NCBI GenBank assembly: GCA_035341015.1
Contig: DAOQUL010000040.1
Location: forward strand, 1 to 33,936
DNA from: JAKQIM01 sp029557965
GTDB taxonomy: Bacteria; Chloroflexota; Anaerolineae; Anaerolineales; UBA4823
Length of the DNA stretch: 33,936 nt
Reading direction: 5' to 3'
The notes below the pieces were generated by a model. The model did no database searches and was not told the DNA's origin. It saw nothing but the letters and a program-made list of their open reading frames with translations. Position numbers and translations under genes: made by a program. Positions 7,840-16,026 of the stretch are shown one piece after another (positions within the stretch are counted from its first letter, which is position 1; every line of letters begins with the position of its first letter).

Positions 7840-8724
7840 TTACCCGAAGATCGCCATCACCGGCGCCATAAAGCTGCCCAGGATCACCAGCACAAATGGG
7901 ATGAAGAAGAACACTGCCGTTGCCAACATCAGCTTACCGTTCAACTTTTCAACCTCGCTATCGAGCCGCGAGCGGTATTCCCGGCCTAAAGTACGTGCTA
8001 CTTCGTTCATCAGGGTTGCTCCCGCCACACCCTTCTCGGCCACCAGGTCGAGTTGGGCAGCAAAGGCCATCAGTTCTGGTAAATCAGCCTGCGCAAAGAC
8101 TTCAACGAGCGCGCCGCGCACCGGTTTGCGGCCAAACAGGGGGCGACCGGCGCTGCGTGAGTAAGCCAAGACATCTGAGAGCAGGCCGGTCAGTGGGCCT
8201 GGAAGCACGGAAGCGCGCTGCACGGCTTGGTCCGGCGAGACGCCAGCAGACATTTCGGCGGCCACCAGCGCAGCCACTTCAGGCAGGCCACGGACGACGC
8301 GCTTGCGCACCGTATTGGCCTTGGCGCGCACCGAGATGAACGGGTAAGCTGCCGCGCCCAGAGGCACAAGCAGCGAGGCCGGAGCGGGGTTGACCAACAG
8401 CACCAACGCGCCAACGCCGGCGTAGATCATGGCCGTAAATACCAGGCGGCCAATCCCCCAACCTTTGAAGTACCCGCCGCGCTGCGCCCAGCGCAGGTGT
8501 TCTTCCCAGGTATCCAGCGAGAATGGCAGGCGCTCAGCTACCCGGTTACCGATCTGCTCGCCACGCGAAGCTGCTTTTTGCTCGTTGCCCGCTGAAGCAT
8601 AGAAATCTTCCAACCCGCGCCCAACCTTGGGTTTCAGGTTGAGACTGCCGGCAAGGAAGTAGACCACCAGGGCCAGCGTGCCGGCGCCCAGGAAAGGCGC
8701 AACCAGACGAAGTGTGTTAGCCAT
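7840..8724 (-). CDS. tadC: TadC-like type II/IV secretion platform protein (T2SSF domain)
   Basis: The 294-residue protein has an N-terminal membrane helix (about 5-26), a cytosolic segment, a helix pair (about 95-130), a T2SSF-like cytosolic helical domain and a C-terminal hydrophobic helix ending PVMAIFG. The T2SSF block includes RVVRGLPEVAALVAAEMSAG and EKGVAGATLMNEVARTLG, typical of TadC. TadB and TadC form the inner-membrane platform of tight-adherence pili and related secretion systems, energised by TadA. AGAGGT lies 4 nt before ATG 8724. The gene follows tadB by 9 nt. No TadA, TadZ or Flp pilin gene is visible within the window. Confidence 0.8.
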   Translation of the reverse strand: MANTLRLVAPFLGAGTLALVVYFLAGSLNLKPKVGRGLEDFYASAGNEQKAASRGEQIGNRVAERLPFSLDTWEEHLRWAQRGGYFKGWGIGRLVFTAMIYAGVGALVLLVNPAPASLLVPLGAAAYPFISVRAKANTVRKRVVRGLPEVAALVAAEMSAGVSPDQAVQRASVLPGPLTGLLSDVLAYSRSAGRPLFGRKPVRGALVEVFAQADLPELMAFAAQLDLVAEKGVAGATLMNEVARTLGREYRSRLDSEVEKLNGKLMLATAVFFFIPFVLVILGSFMAPVMAIFG

Positions 8725-8733
8725 GCTTACCTC

Positions 8734-9666
8734 TTATTCCACCGATTCACGGATCAAGTCGCCGATGTAGGTGAAACCGAATCCTGCCCAGGCTACCGCA
8801 ACCACGATGGCAATCTGGGCAGCCAGGGTACGGAATAATTCACTGCTGCCAGGCGTAGAAAAGGCCAGGAAAATCGCACCGCCTAAAGCAAGCACGATGA
8901 CCCTGATCGTCCCCCAGGCGCCGTCGGCTTTGGCGTAAGCCTTCGAGCGGCCTTCCAGGATGCCGGCTAAGTTTTCGGAAACCATCTGGAAAGACTGAGC
9001 GTATCCCTGTCCACCGGTTTCCCACAGCCGTCCAATCTCCACCACGACTAACAGCAAGGATGATGAGATATCGCCAGCCTCCGCTTGCATCTCATCCATG
9101 CCTTTCTTACCTCTCGATTGGAGCGCGTGCACCAGGCGATCAATCCAGGGTTTCAAATGGCCTTTTGGGTTGAGAGAGAGCGAAGCATCTTCCAGCGCCT
9201 GGATCACGTTGGGGTTGAGCTGGATTACGCTGGATAGGTTCATCAAGAACGATGGGATTTCCTTTTCCATCGCCATGCGCATTTTGTTCCATTTGCCGTT
9301 GACCAGGCTGTTGACGCCAAAATAAGCGACTACCGGCCCAGCTAACCAGAACAATGGCGGCATGCCAAAGGCAGCCACGGCGATGGCCAGGGCCAGGCCA
9401 ATTACACCGATGACCAGGTAGAGCGAGAACAGCTCTCGCCCACTGACATCGAAGCCATACCCAGCAAAGGTCATGCGGATTTTGTGCTCTTGGGAGCCCA
9501 CCCGGGCTTCGGTAATGACAGCCGCTTCCTGTTGCGAACCAAAGTCGCGGAGTAAGGCGTCTGAAGAAGGTCGGCGGCCAAACAGCCAACTTAGCAAGCC
9601 GTATACAATGACTGCCGCACACACAGCGGCAAGAATAGGAAAGAGCGATTGGAGTGAGAAGGTCAA
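8734..9666 (-). CDS. tadB: TadB-like secretion platform protein (T2SSF domain), TTG start
   Basis: I place the start at TTG 9666 because AGGAGG stands exactly 6 nt upstream. The longer in-frame ATG (9705) lies within the hairpin region and would add an uncharacteristic Arg/Cys-rich leader. The 310-residue product has an N-terminal helix (SLFPILAAVCAAVIVYGLLSW), two helices near the middle (YLVIGVIGLALAIAVAAFG and MPPLFWLAGPVVAYFGV), and a T2SSF cytosolic domain. That domain includes IPSFLMNLSSVIQLNPNVIQALE, FQMVSENLAGILEGRSKAYAK and two closing helices. It should form the platform with TadC. It is the first gene of the leftward run, preceded by two terminator-like hairpins and a promoter. Confidence 0.8.
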   Translation of the reverse strand: MTFSLQSLFPILAAVCAAVIVYGLLSWLFGRRPSSDALLRDFGSQQEAAVITEARVGSQEHKIRMTFAGYGFDVSGRELFSLYLVIGVIGLALAIAVAAFGMPPLFWLAGPVVAYFGVNSLVNGKWNKMRMAMEKEIPSFLMNLSSVIQLNPNVIQALEDASLSLNPKGHLKPWIDRLVHALQSRGKKGMDEMQAEAGDISSSLLLVVVEIGRLWETGGQGYAQSFQMVSENLAGILEGRSKAYAKADGAWGTIRVIVLALGGAIFLAFSTPGSSELFRTLAAQIAIVVAVAWAGFGFTYIGDLIRESVE

Positions 9667-9690
9667 GCAGCGCCTCCTGGGGCAGGAATC

Positions 9691-9723
9691 AAAAAGGCGC
9701 ACCACCCAAAAGGGTGATGCGCC
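9691..9723 (-). terminator. terminator-like hairpin in the tadB leader
   Basis: On the minus strand GGCGCATCACCC, a TTTT loop and GGGTGGTGCGCC form a 12-bp stem with one G-U pair, followed at once by TTTTTG. This is a textbook intrinsic terminator in the leftward direction, yet it lies only about 25 nt before the tadB start codon. It may end transcription from upstream or attenuate the operon. Confidence 0.7.
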
Positions 9724-9732
9724 CGGTTAAAT

Positions 9733-9760
9733 AAAAACGCGCCCGCCCAGGGGGGTGCGC
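9733..9760 (-). terminator. second terminator-like hairpin upstream of tadB
   Basis: On the minus strand a GC-rich imperfect stem (9738-9760) is followed by TTTTTATTT. The outer GCGC/GCGC and inner CCC/GGG segments pair, with two mismatches between them. It shares the GCGCACC element with the hairpin at 9691-9723. Together they form a tandem pair just after the predicted transcription start. Confidence 0.5.
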
Positions 9761-9773
9761 AAATTCTGAAGAG

Positions 9774-9803
9774 ATTATAATGCTAACCTGGCATCCAAGT
9801 CAA
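9774..9803 (-). promoter_or_regulatory. sigma70-type promoter for the tadB operon
   Basis: On the minus strand TTGACT (9798-9803) and TATAAT (9774-9779) are separated by 18 nt. The expected start point is near 9767, just before the two hairpins. It is the best consensus promoter I found in the window and points at tadB. Confidence 0.65.
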
Positions 9804-10156
9804 GCAGGATTTCAAGCCTTATATCATGTTATGGGCAACTACATCTTACGTTTATAAGATAACATCCTATTTTTTATGCGTATTGGTGCTGCAAGCCCCC
9901 AACTATGAGGAAGCTTTCCGGGTAAGGATATCACTTTGTACCACTTTCGAAAATATCCTTCTCGCAATAAGTTCAGTTCTGGCTTAGTTCACCAGGAATA
10001 TCTGGCGGCTAGCTGCTTACAAGGCCATCTTCACAGCCATTATGTGGATCTACAACATAATCAATCTTGAGTAATGGTTGATGGCGGCGGATTTACCGAT
10101 CCAGTTCAGCCAGAGCATGTGGGGCTCCAGGTAGGCGTGCAAATGTTATAGGCAGA
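9804..10156. other. gene-free stretch upstream of the tadB promoter
   Basis: I see no convincing gene. The stretch is AT-rich near 9830-9880 and mixed further right. Short open stretches on the plus strand (about 10010-10072 and 10074-10151) read like possible fragments of old coding sequence, but I cannot assign them to a family. No clear hairpin terminator for the gene ending at 10157 is present apart from those at 9691-9760. Confidence 0.5.
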
Positions 10157-10477
10157 TCATTTTGCCAGTTTGTTATAAGCAAAGCCAAGCAGCGCGCCCA
10201 GGATTAGCGTCATCCCGACAATGGGCAACAAAGAGGGCGGCTCTTTCCACCCAATGATAAAAGCGCTCGGCAGCAGGCAAATGAACGGAATAATGATGCC
10301 CTTTAGCACCGGGTGCAGTTTCAGGGTGGAGGTAGCCAGCATAAAACCGGAAACCGCCCAAAGAAAAAAGGCCGATAAATTGGCGTCCCAGGTCAATCCT
10401 TGCAGCAGCATGGGAATGAGGTCGAGAACGCCGGCAACACAGCCCAACAGCAGACCCAACACGATGTTATTTTTCAT
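10157..10477 (-). CDS. small four-helix integral membrane protein, unknown function
   Basis: I choose ATG 10477 (MKNNIVLG...), giving 106 residues, because AAAGGA lies 8 nt upstream. The longer frame to 10654 adds a polar stretch with no ribosome-binding site. Four hydrophobic segments are visible: about 4-26, 33-51, 58-77 and 83-101. They are separated by short loops such as KLHPVLKG and WKEPPSLLP. I do not recognise the family. The gene faces leftwards, and before the IS inserted its upstream region was shared with the divergent marR gene. It may therefore be a MarR target, but that is only positional inference. Confidence 0.6.
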   Translation of the reverse strand: MKNNIVLGLLLGCVAGVLDLIPMLLQGLTWDANLSAFFLWAVSGFMLATSTLKLHPVLKGIIIPFICLLPSAFIIGWKEPPSLLPIVGMTLILGALLGFAYNKLAK

Positions 10478-10658
10478 CACAGCCATCCTTTTTGAGAGTA
10501 ACTTAACGATACCCCATTTTGACGCCGGACGCAAACTTTTTGCCAGTAATTTTGCGTCTTCTGCCTTCACTTCGTGAGAATATGGCGGGAAAAGCAGGGG
10601 ATGCTGCGCATTCGTATCCAACAAGCGTATTGTGAAGCATTTTGGCCCGAGCACATTT

Positions 10659-11864
10659 GTGACTGTCCCAAGTCTGGTTGGTAGTAGATAAAAAAGCAGG
10701 CTTCCTGTAAGATGGTAGTTGAGTAGACCGCCATCAACAAGGAGCCTGCCATGTCAATTGTCGTGCTAAAGCTGCCGGAAGTCAAGAGTACCGCGAGTAG
10801 GCCGAAGCGCTGTCCAGCCTGCAAACACGAAGCCTTGCAGCGCTGGGGTGGGCAAGTGAAACCAGTGCGGGATCCGCAAATCAAGGCCGCCCAAGTGTAT
10901 CGCTACCGGTGTTGTCGCTGTGGGCACACATTTCGGCATTATCCGGCAGGCCTGAGCCAGGCCCAACAGAGTGAGCGCTTGCGCCGTTTGGCGGGACTGG
11001 GCTGGGTCTTGGGGTTAAGCTTTCGGGGGATAGCGGGGCTGTTTGCGGCCTTTGGAGTGGTGTTGAGCCGCATGACAGCCTGGCGCGACCAGCAAGCCTG
11101 GGCCGAACAGCTCACGCGCCGCCAGATGCAGAAGCCAGTGCGGGTCTTAGGGTTGGATGGGGCCTATGTGCGTGGCTGTGGGGCCGTGCAGCCCGTGCTG
11201 GTGGCGGTCGACCTGGGCACAGGGCAGCCGGTAGCGGTTGGTTACGTTGACGAGAAAGACCCTCAGGCCGTACAGCGCTGGTTGGCGCCGGTGGTGCAGC
11301 AATTGGGGGTCAGTGTGATTGTCACCGATGATCTGCTGACCTATCGCAGCGTGGCTAGACAACTCGATCTCGAACACCAGGTCTGTCAGTTCCATGTCCG
11401 ACGCTGGGTTGGCCGGGCCCTCCACGATCTGCGCCTCAGCTTAGCACCTGACTGGCACTGGGTGCTCGATGAGATCAAAACCCTCTTGGCTGAGTTACCC
11501 ATCCAAGGTAGCCGCCGATTGGTCGATTTGTACAGGCTGATCCCAGCCCGTTTCTCTCATACTTCAGCACAATCGCCCTTGGAACGATTGCGCCTCTTGC
11601 TCATCCGTTTGAGCGAATGCTGGCCCTCTTATCGCCTCTTCGACTGGCAGCCGGAGGTCCCCTGGACCAATAACTGCACCGAACAAGTTATCGGTCGCAT
11701 GAAAATGCGCAGTCACTCCGTGCGCGGCTACAAATCCGCACCAACCATGCTCGCTGGATTAATCGCTGCTGGCGCTTGGGTCTATTAATCCGCCTGCCCT
11801 ACACTGGGGCATACTATGTCTGCCCTTGTCCATAAGTTTCACCAACCAATTTTGGGACAAACAC
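10659..11864 (+). mobile_element. complete insertion sequence with inverted repeats and 8-bp target duplication
   Basis: The ends carry imperfect 24-bp inverted repeats beginning GTG, then TGTCCCAA, then GGTTGGT, with 19 of 24 positions matching by eye (left 10659-10682, right 11841-11864). GCACATTT occurs directly outside both ends (10651-10658 and 11865-11872), an apparent 8-bp target-site duplication. The 1206-bp element contains a single intact transposase gene. Clean ends, target duplication and an unbroken ORF indicate a recent insertion. It separated the small membrane-protein gene from the marR gene. Confidence 0.85.
10751..11788 (+). CDS. DDE transposase of the complete IS
   Basis: The 345-residue protein begins with a zinc-ribbon-like region (CPAC at 21-24, CCRCGHTF at 54-61). 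A helix-turn-helix-like segment (about 75-120) and a DDE catalytic domain follow. Likely catalytic residues are Asp136 in VLGLDGAYVRG, Asp193/194 in VIVTDDLLTYR and Glu311 in NNCTEQVIGRMK. HQVCQFHVRRWVGRAL resembles the C/H motif of the IS256/MULE-like group. An 8-bp target duplication also fits that broad group, but I cannot fix the IS family without a search. The ORF is intact from ATG 10751 with AAGGAG just upstream. The enzyme should bind the terminal repeats and catalyse cut-and-paste or copy-out transposition. Confidence 0.85.
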   Translation: MSIVVLKLPEVKSTASRPKRCPACKHEALQRWGGQVKPVRDPQIKAAQVYRYRCCRCGHTFRHYPAGLSQAQQSERLRRLAGLGWVLGLSFRGIAGLFAAFGVVLSRMTAWRDQQAWAEQLTRRQMQKPVRVLGLDGAYVRGCGAVQPVLVAVDLGTGQPVAVGYVDEKDPQAVQRWLAPVVQQLGVSVIVTDDLLTYRSVARQLDLEHQVCQFHVRRWVGRALHDLRLSLAPDWHWVLDEIKTLLAELPIQGSRRLVDLYRLIPARFSHTSAQSPLERLRLLLIRLSECWPSYRLFDWQPEVPWTNNCTEQVIGRMKMRSHSVRGYKSAPTMLAGLIAAGAWVY

Positions 11865-11894
11865 GCACATTTGCCGATTTTGACGAAGATGTAG

Positions 11895-11924
11895 TTAATA
11901 AGTATAATTATATTTAATAAGTAT
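11895..11924 (+). promoter_or_regulatory. AT-rich direct repeat upstream of marR, candidate operator
   Basis: TTAATAAGTAT occurs twice in direct orientation (11895-11905 and 11914-11924), 19 bp start to start, ending 14 nt before the GTG start of the marR gene. The sequence between is AATTATAT. About two helical turns of spacing and the position fit an autoregulatory MarR operator overlapping the promoter. No binding evidence exists. Confidence 0.45.
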
Positions 11925-11938
11925 CAAAGGAGAGCAAA

Positions 11939-12397
11939 GTGAACCAGGCGCCGCTTGACACAGTGCAACAAGTAATCGAAGTAATCCCCCTGATTATGAG
12001 AACAATCCGCGTTAAGTTCCGGGAAAGACGCAAAGCAAGTATCAATGTTGCACAGTTCCGGGTGTTGGCTTTTCTAAACAACAATGCAGGCGCGTCGCTG
12101 TCCGACCTTGCTTATTCGGTGGGGCAGACACTGCCGGCTATGTCATCGTTAGTTGACCATCTGGTCAGGCGGAAGCTCATCACCCGTGAAAAAAGCGCTG
12201 AAGACCGCCGGAAAATTACCCTTAAACTAACTTTAGAAGGACAGCAAGAGCTTCATGCGGCCTATCAATATACTGAACGATTCCTTGAAGAAAAGCTGTC
12301 TTCTCTATCCGCAGAGGATTTAGATATCGTCCTTCAATCCATGAAAATCTTAAGAAATTTATTTCAAATGGATGGCGAAGGGGAGATTGCTTTGTAA
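11939..12397 (+). CDS. MarR-family transcriptional regulator
   Basis: The 152-residue protein has the MarR winged-helix layout. Helices at about 8-35 are followed by a recognition region (ASLSDLAYSVGQTLPAMSSLVDHLVRRKLI) and a beta-wing (TREKSAEDRRKITLKLT, with the family D-R-R motif). C-terminal dimerisation helices to about 148 complete it. MarR proteins are dimeric repressors released by small ligands. The start is GTG 11939, with GGAG 6 nt upstream. It precedes the cytidylate-kinase-like gene by about 100 nt in the same direction. A direct repeat just upstream may be its own operator. Confidence 0.85.
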   Translation: MNQAPLDTVQQVIEVIPLIMRTIRVKFRERRKASINVAQFRVLAFLNNNAGASLSDLAYSVGQTLPAMSSLVDHLVRRKLITREKSAEDRRKITLKLTLEGQQELHAAYQYTERFLEEKLSSLSAEDLDIVLQSMKILRNLFQMDGEGEIAL

Positions 12398-12501
12398 GTT
12401 TACGATGATCGCTTTCAACGGCGCATTGAAGGCAAGTGCCGGAGATTAAGCGGAATTGCAACAAAATGAATAAGCCTGAAGATTTTCAAAGCGAGGCAAT
12501 G

Positions 12502-13149
12502 ATGAAAAAAGAAACATATGCTGTCACAATAAGCCACTACATCGGTAGCGGGGGAGCTTATCTAGGGGAAAAATTGGCAGAACGGCTGGGTATTCCATTT
12601 TTAGACCGTGAGATTCTCCAGAACGTGGCTTGCCAATTAAATCTGATGGAAGAAGAAGTGGAAAACCGAGAAGGGCGGTTGAGCACCTATTGGGAAAATT
12701 TCACGCGTTCGATGATTTGGGTAGATCCCAGTTTGAGTGCAGAAATTCCGCACCTCGCGCCCTCGGATCTTGAACTATTCGAAGTTGAATGTGATACCAT
12801 CCAAAAAATCGCCGCGAAGAAGTCAGCCGTCTTTTTGGGGCGCTGCGGATGGGATATTCTAAGGAATCACCCGTATCACATTTCTATTCTGCTGACTGCT
12901 AACAAAACTGAACGCGTCCAACGCTTATGTAAGCTTTATGGGTTAACGGATCAAGATGCGCAGAAGTTAATCCGCACCAACGATCAAGAGCGGGAAAACT
13001 ACAATAGGAAATTCACCAAGAAAAACTGGCTTGACGCCCGTTACTATGATTTGTGCATGAACACATCCGCTATCGGATGGGATTGTGCGGTCGATTTGGC
13101 TGCAAAGTGTGTGGAAGTGAAACTCCAGCGGATTGGGAAGCTCTGTTGA
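12502..13149 (+). CDS. cytidylate kinase-like family protein
   Basis: The 215-residue protein resembles the cytidylate kinase-like family (PF13189 type). Its P-loop-like start is SHYIGSGGAYLGEKLAERLG, followed by IPFLDREIL and the mid-protein KKSAVFLGRCGWDIL. The later block ERVQRLCKLYGLTDQDAQKLIRTNDQERENYNRKFT fits the lid and basic helix of the family. The usual GSGG-R-E-IG pattern here reads GSGG-A-Y-LG. GAGG lies 5 nt before ATG 12502; an ATG directly before it (12499) and one at 12469 are alternatives. Family members are widespread, but their true substrates are mostly unproved. The neighbouring MarR gene may control it. Confidence 0.7.
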   Translation: MKKETYAVTISHYIGSGGAYLGEKLAERLGIPFLDREILQNVACQLNLMEEEVENREGRLSTYWENFTRSMIWVDPSLSAEIPHLAPSDLELFEVECDTIQKIAAKKSAVFLGRCGWDILRNHPYHISILLTANKTERVQRLCKLYGLTDQDAQKLIRTNDQERENYNRKFTKKNWLDARYYDLCMNTSAIGWDCAVDLAAKCVEVKLQRIGKLC

Positions 13150-14283
13150 TCAGCTCGGAGCGCGGCGTAGAACAAATGGATCTCTGGAGAATGGATAGAA
13201 ACAAGGCGGCACTTAATGCCCTGGAGACCAAGTTCCCACTTCAAAGCACCAGGACAGCTGCAAGCACAAGACAGATGGAAAAAAGGCCAGAGCTATATTC
13301 CATAAAGCAAGAACAAGCATATCCGGAACTCAATATCGTTGAAGAGGAAACGATAAAATTTTCTGGTGCAATCTCCCAGAGCTGATTGACTGACAAAATT
13401 AACAAAAGAGAGGCTTGCCGACAAAGCCAAATCGTGGCAAAGTTAGGTTTCCACACCAAAACGAGCCAGGAGAAGAACAATGTCGGACAGCCTCACCCTC
13501 TATCGTACCATAGTTGAGATGATTTTGAACACCCGAGTCCATTTTCACGATCTGCGTTGCCTGATCACCTTTGCCTGGGCGATTGTGGGCGTGTTGTTAG
13601 AGAAAAGCGTCCACTTGAGCAAATGGGGGGTTCATCGGGCAGGCATGGCGAAGGCGGCCAGTAAGCAAAGGCAGTTTGGGCGCTGGTTGAAAAACGCCAA
13701 GATCGATCCCACCATGCTTTACCCCAAGCTGGTGAAATCCGTATTTGCAGAATAGAGAGGGCATAAGATTTACCTGGCGCTGGACAGCAGCAGCTTGTGG
13801 GACGAATTTGTCATTGTGCGTATTGCACTGGTCTATCGCGGTCGCGCTTTGCCGCTGAGTTGGGTCGTTTTGAAGCAACAGAGCACGATGGTGGCGTTTG
13901 AGAAGTACAAGCAAATCTTGAAAGATGCGGCAGTCATTCTTCCCAAAGGATGTCCTGTGATCTTGCTGGCGGATCGCGGCTTTGATGACAACGCTCTGTT
14001 TTGTGCGGCCCGTGACCGGGGCTGGGGCTTTCGTATCCGGCTGAAGAAGTCGTTGCGGGTCTACCGGGTCAGCAAACCCTGCCTGAGCGTGGGGCGCTTG
14101 ATGCCCGCCAAGGGCAAAGCGCTGTTTCTGCACAAGGTCTGGATTACCGATCGGCGATTTGGCCCCGTCTATCTGGCTTTGGCGCATGTTCAAACGCGTA
14201 ACGGCTTTGAAGAATGGGCCATCCTCAGTGATGACCCGACCGATTTGCGCACCTTTGACGAATACGGCCTGCGTTTTGACCCG

Positions 14284-15884
14284 GAAATGGTCTTTATGCA
14301 AATGACAAAAGCGAACGTGTTCGCTGGTGGGATTGGTCGGGATCACATATCGGATTTCGATATCTCCGTTTGTGATAATCACTCGATCAATAAGCAATTC
14401 TACCAGTTTTCGCTTCTGCTCGAAGCTGGCCTTTTCCAAACCCAATTGGATACGCTGGCAAAAACTCTCGATCGTGGCCGCCAAGCCAGCCAACTCACCT
14501 TGCCGGTTCACCTGATGGGCAAGCTGTTTCTCTTGAGATTCTATTCCCTGGTATTTTTGATCCAGATCAGCTCTACGGCGCTGATATTCAGGCAGAGGGA
14601 TAACACCACTCAGGTAGGCCTCCGTAAGGCGGTCCAATTGATTCTGCAAAGCAACCTGGCCGCGGCGCAGGTTTTCCCGCCGGGCCTGAAGCTCTTGTGG
14701 CAACCAACCACCTCCGTGAGCTCTTTGCAGAGCCATAGCAATGACTTCAGGATGGGTCAAGACTTCACACAAGTCTTGCCAAACCAATTCATCCAATTGG
14801 TGAGCGGGAATGTACTGAGCCGGACAGCGATCATGGAGATGCGAATACACGACATCGGTTTGCCGCTGCAGATGTAGTAGTGATAATCGGGAGGCCGTTG
14901 GCGGGCAACGCGACTGCGATTACAGACGCCACAACTTACCAAAGCTCTCAGCAGGTATTGGTGAGCAATGTTATTCCGGCTGGCGATCTGTTGATTATGG
15001 GCCAATTTGGCTTGTACTTATTCAAACAGCGGCGGTTCGATGATGGCCGGAATGGTTGCTACCGGTATCTATTCTTCTTGAGGAACTTTGATGCTGCTTT
15101 GGCCAGTCTTACCAACCGGATGTACCACCGAACGGCGCTGATGCGACTTGATTGCATGAGCGCGTCCGACATACACCCGACCGGTATAGGCCGGGGTGGT
15201 CAAGATACACCGCACACTCGCCGCATTCCAAAATTCGCCACCTCGCGAAGCAGAAATCCCCAGCTCATGCAAGTGTTTAACCAGACCATAGAGCGAAGTA
15301 TCTTCTTGCAGGTAAAAAGCAAACATCTCGCGCACGATACTCGTTTCCGCCTCGTTGGTGGTGACTTTAGCGGGATCTCGAGGAGCATCTGGATCAGCCT
15401 GAAATCTGTAAGGCAGTCTACTCCAAGGCAGCAGAATGCCAGCTCGGTATTTGGCTTGACGCCCCCGCCGCATTCGATCCGCAATCAGGGTTCGTTCGTA
15501 TTCCGCAACGGCTCCTCGGATTTGCAAGACCAACTGGTCATGAGGATCTTGGCTCATCGGACGATCCAGAAACTCGACCTGGCAACCATATTTTTCCAGT
15601 TGTTCCAACAGCAACATTTGGTGAACGTAATTACGAGCCAGGCAATCCGGGGCGGTCACGATAATGCGGTCGATTTCTCCGGCAGCTACTCTATCCCGCA
15701 ACTGATCCAAACCCGGTCGGTTGAGGACTGCCCCGCTGAAACCATCATCCCTAAAAATGTTCTCCCCTGGCAGTTCCCACCCCTGCTGGCTGATATAGGT
15801 ACTCAGCCGTTCCAGTTGTTGTTCAATTGTTTGAGCTTGCGCTTGGCGTTGGGTCGACACCCTCGCATAAATCGCTACTCGCAT
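14284..15884 (-). pseudogene. large serine recombinase, disrupted by two stops and a frameshift
   Basis: The N-terminal resolvase domain begins MRVAIYARVSTQRQ with catalytic Ser10. A recombinase domain (about 150-250; GRQAKYRAGILLPWSRLPYRF, AYTGRVYVG), a zinc ribbon (ALVSCGVCNRSRVARQ with a later YYICSGK), a coiled coil and a C-terminal IEIRYVIPTNPTSEHVRFCHL follow. GGAGGTGAAGC precedes ATG 15884. Lesions are an in-frame TAG (15069-15071, expected Trp), TAA (15018-15020, expected Gln) and a 1-nt loss near 14859. The usual active-site D-R-L-A-R reads D-C-L-A-R at residue 81. Intact members catalyse integration and excision through a 2-bp core. Here the frame runs through the element end without its own stop. 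Confidence 0.8.
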
Positions 15885-16026
15885 GCTTCACCTCCAGGCT
15901 TGTTTGCTTCTGATCCATCTCGACGGAGCGAGCTATCTCCAGCACCAACAGATAAGCCCGATCCCACCGGTTTTGCCCGTCTGGGCACTCCTGCACCTTC
16001 CGGTGAATTTTCCACTGGCGTTTCAT
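15823..16026 (-). CDS. 67-residue basic ORF preceding the serine recombinase
   Basis: The ORF begins MKRQWKIHRKVQECPDGQNRWDRAYLLVLEIA, a charged, protein-like sequence, and its last 20 codons overlap the recombinase start in another frame. It is the only other ORF inside the nested element that reads like protein. I do not recognise it. Small genes next to large serine recombinases can be directionality or accessory factors, but nothing here proves that. Because the element has decayed, the ORF may no longer be expressed. Confidence 0.35.
   Translation of the reverse strand: MKRQWKIHRKVQECPDGQNRWDRAYLLVLEIARSVEMDQKQTSLEVKHASSDLCEGVDPTPSASSNN

Noticed and set aside
10567..10884. Minus-strand ORF across the left end of the IS
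   Set aside because: It is antisense to the transposase start and spans the IS boundary; no family similarity.
13053..13385. Plus-strand 110-codon ORF after the cytidylate-kinase-like gene
   Set aside because: Its first part is out of frame with and overlaps the kinase-like gene, and the remainder up to the IS has no recognisable family or clear start; it may hold a remnant but I cannot support a gene.
13597..14283. C-terminal half of the long minus-strand ORF 13597-14850
   Set aside because: Only the part to 14284 is recombinase; the rest is antisense to the IS4-type transposase and reads as a chance extension.
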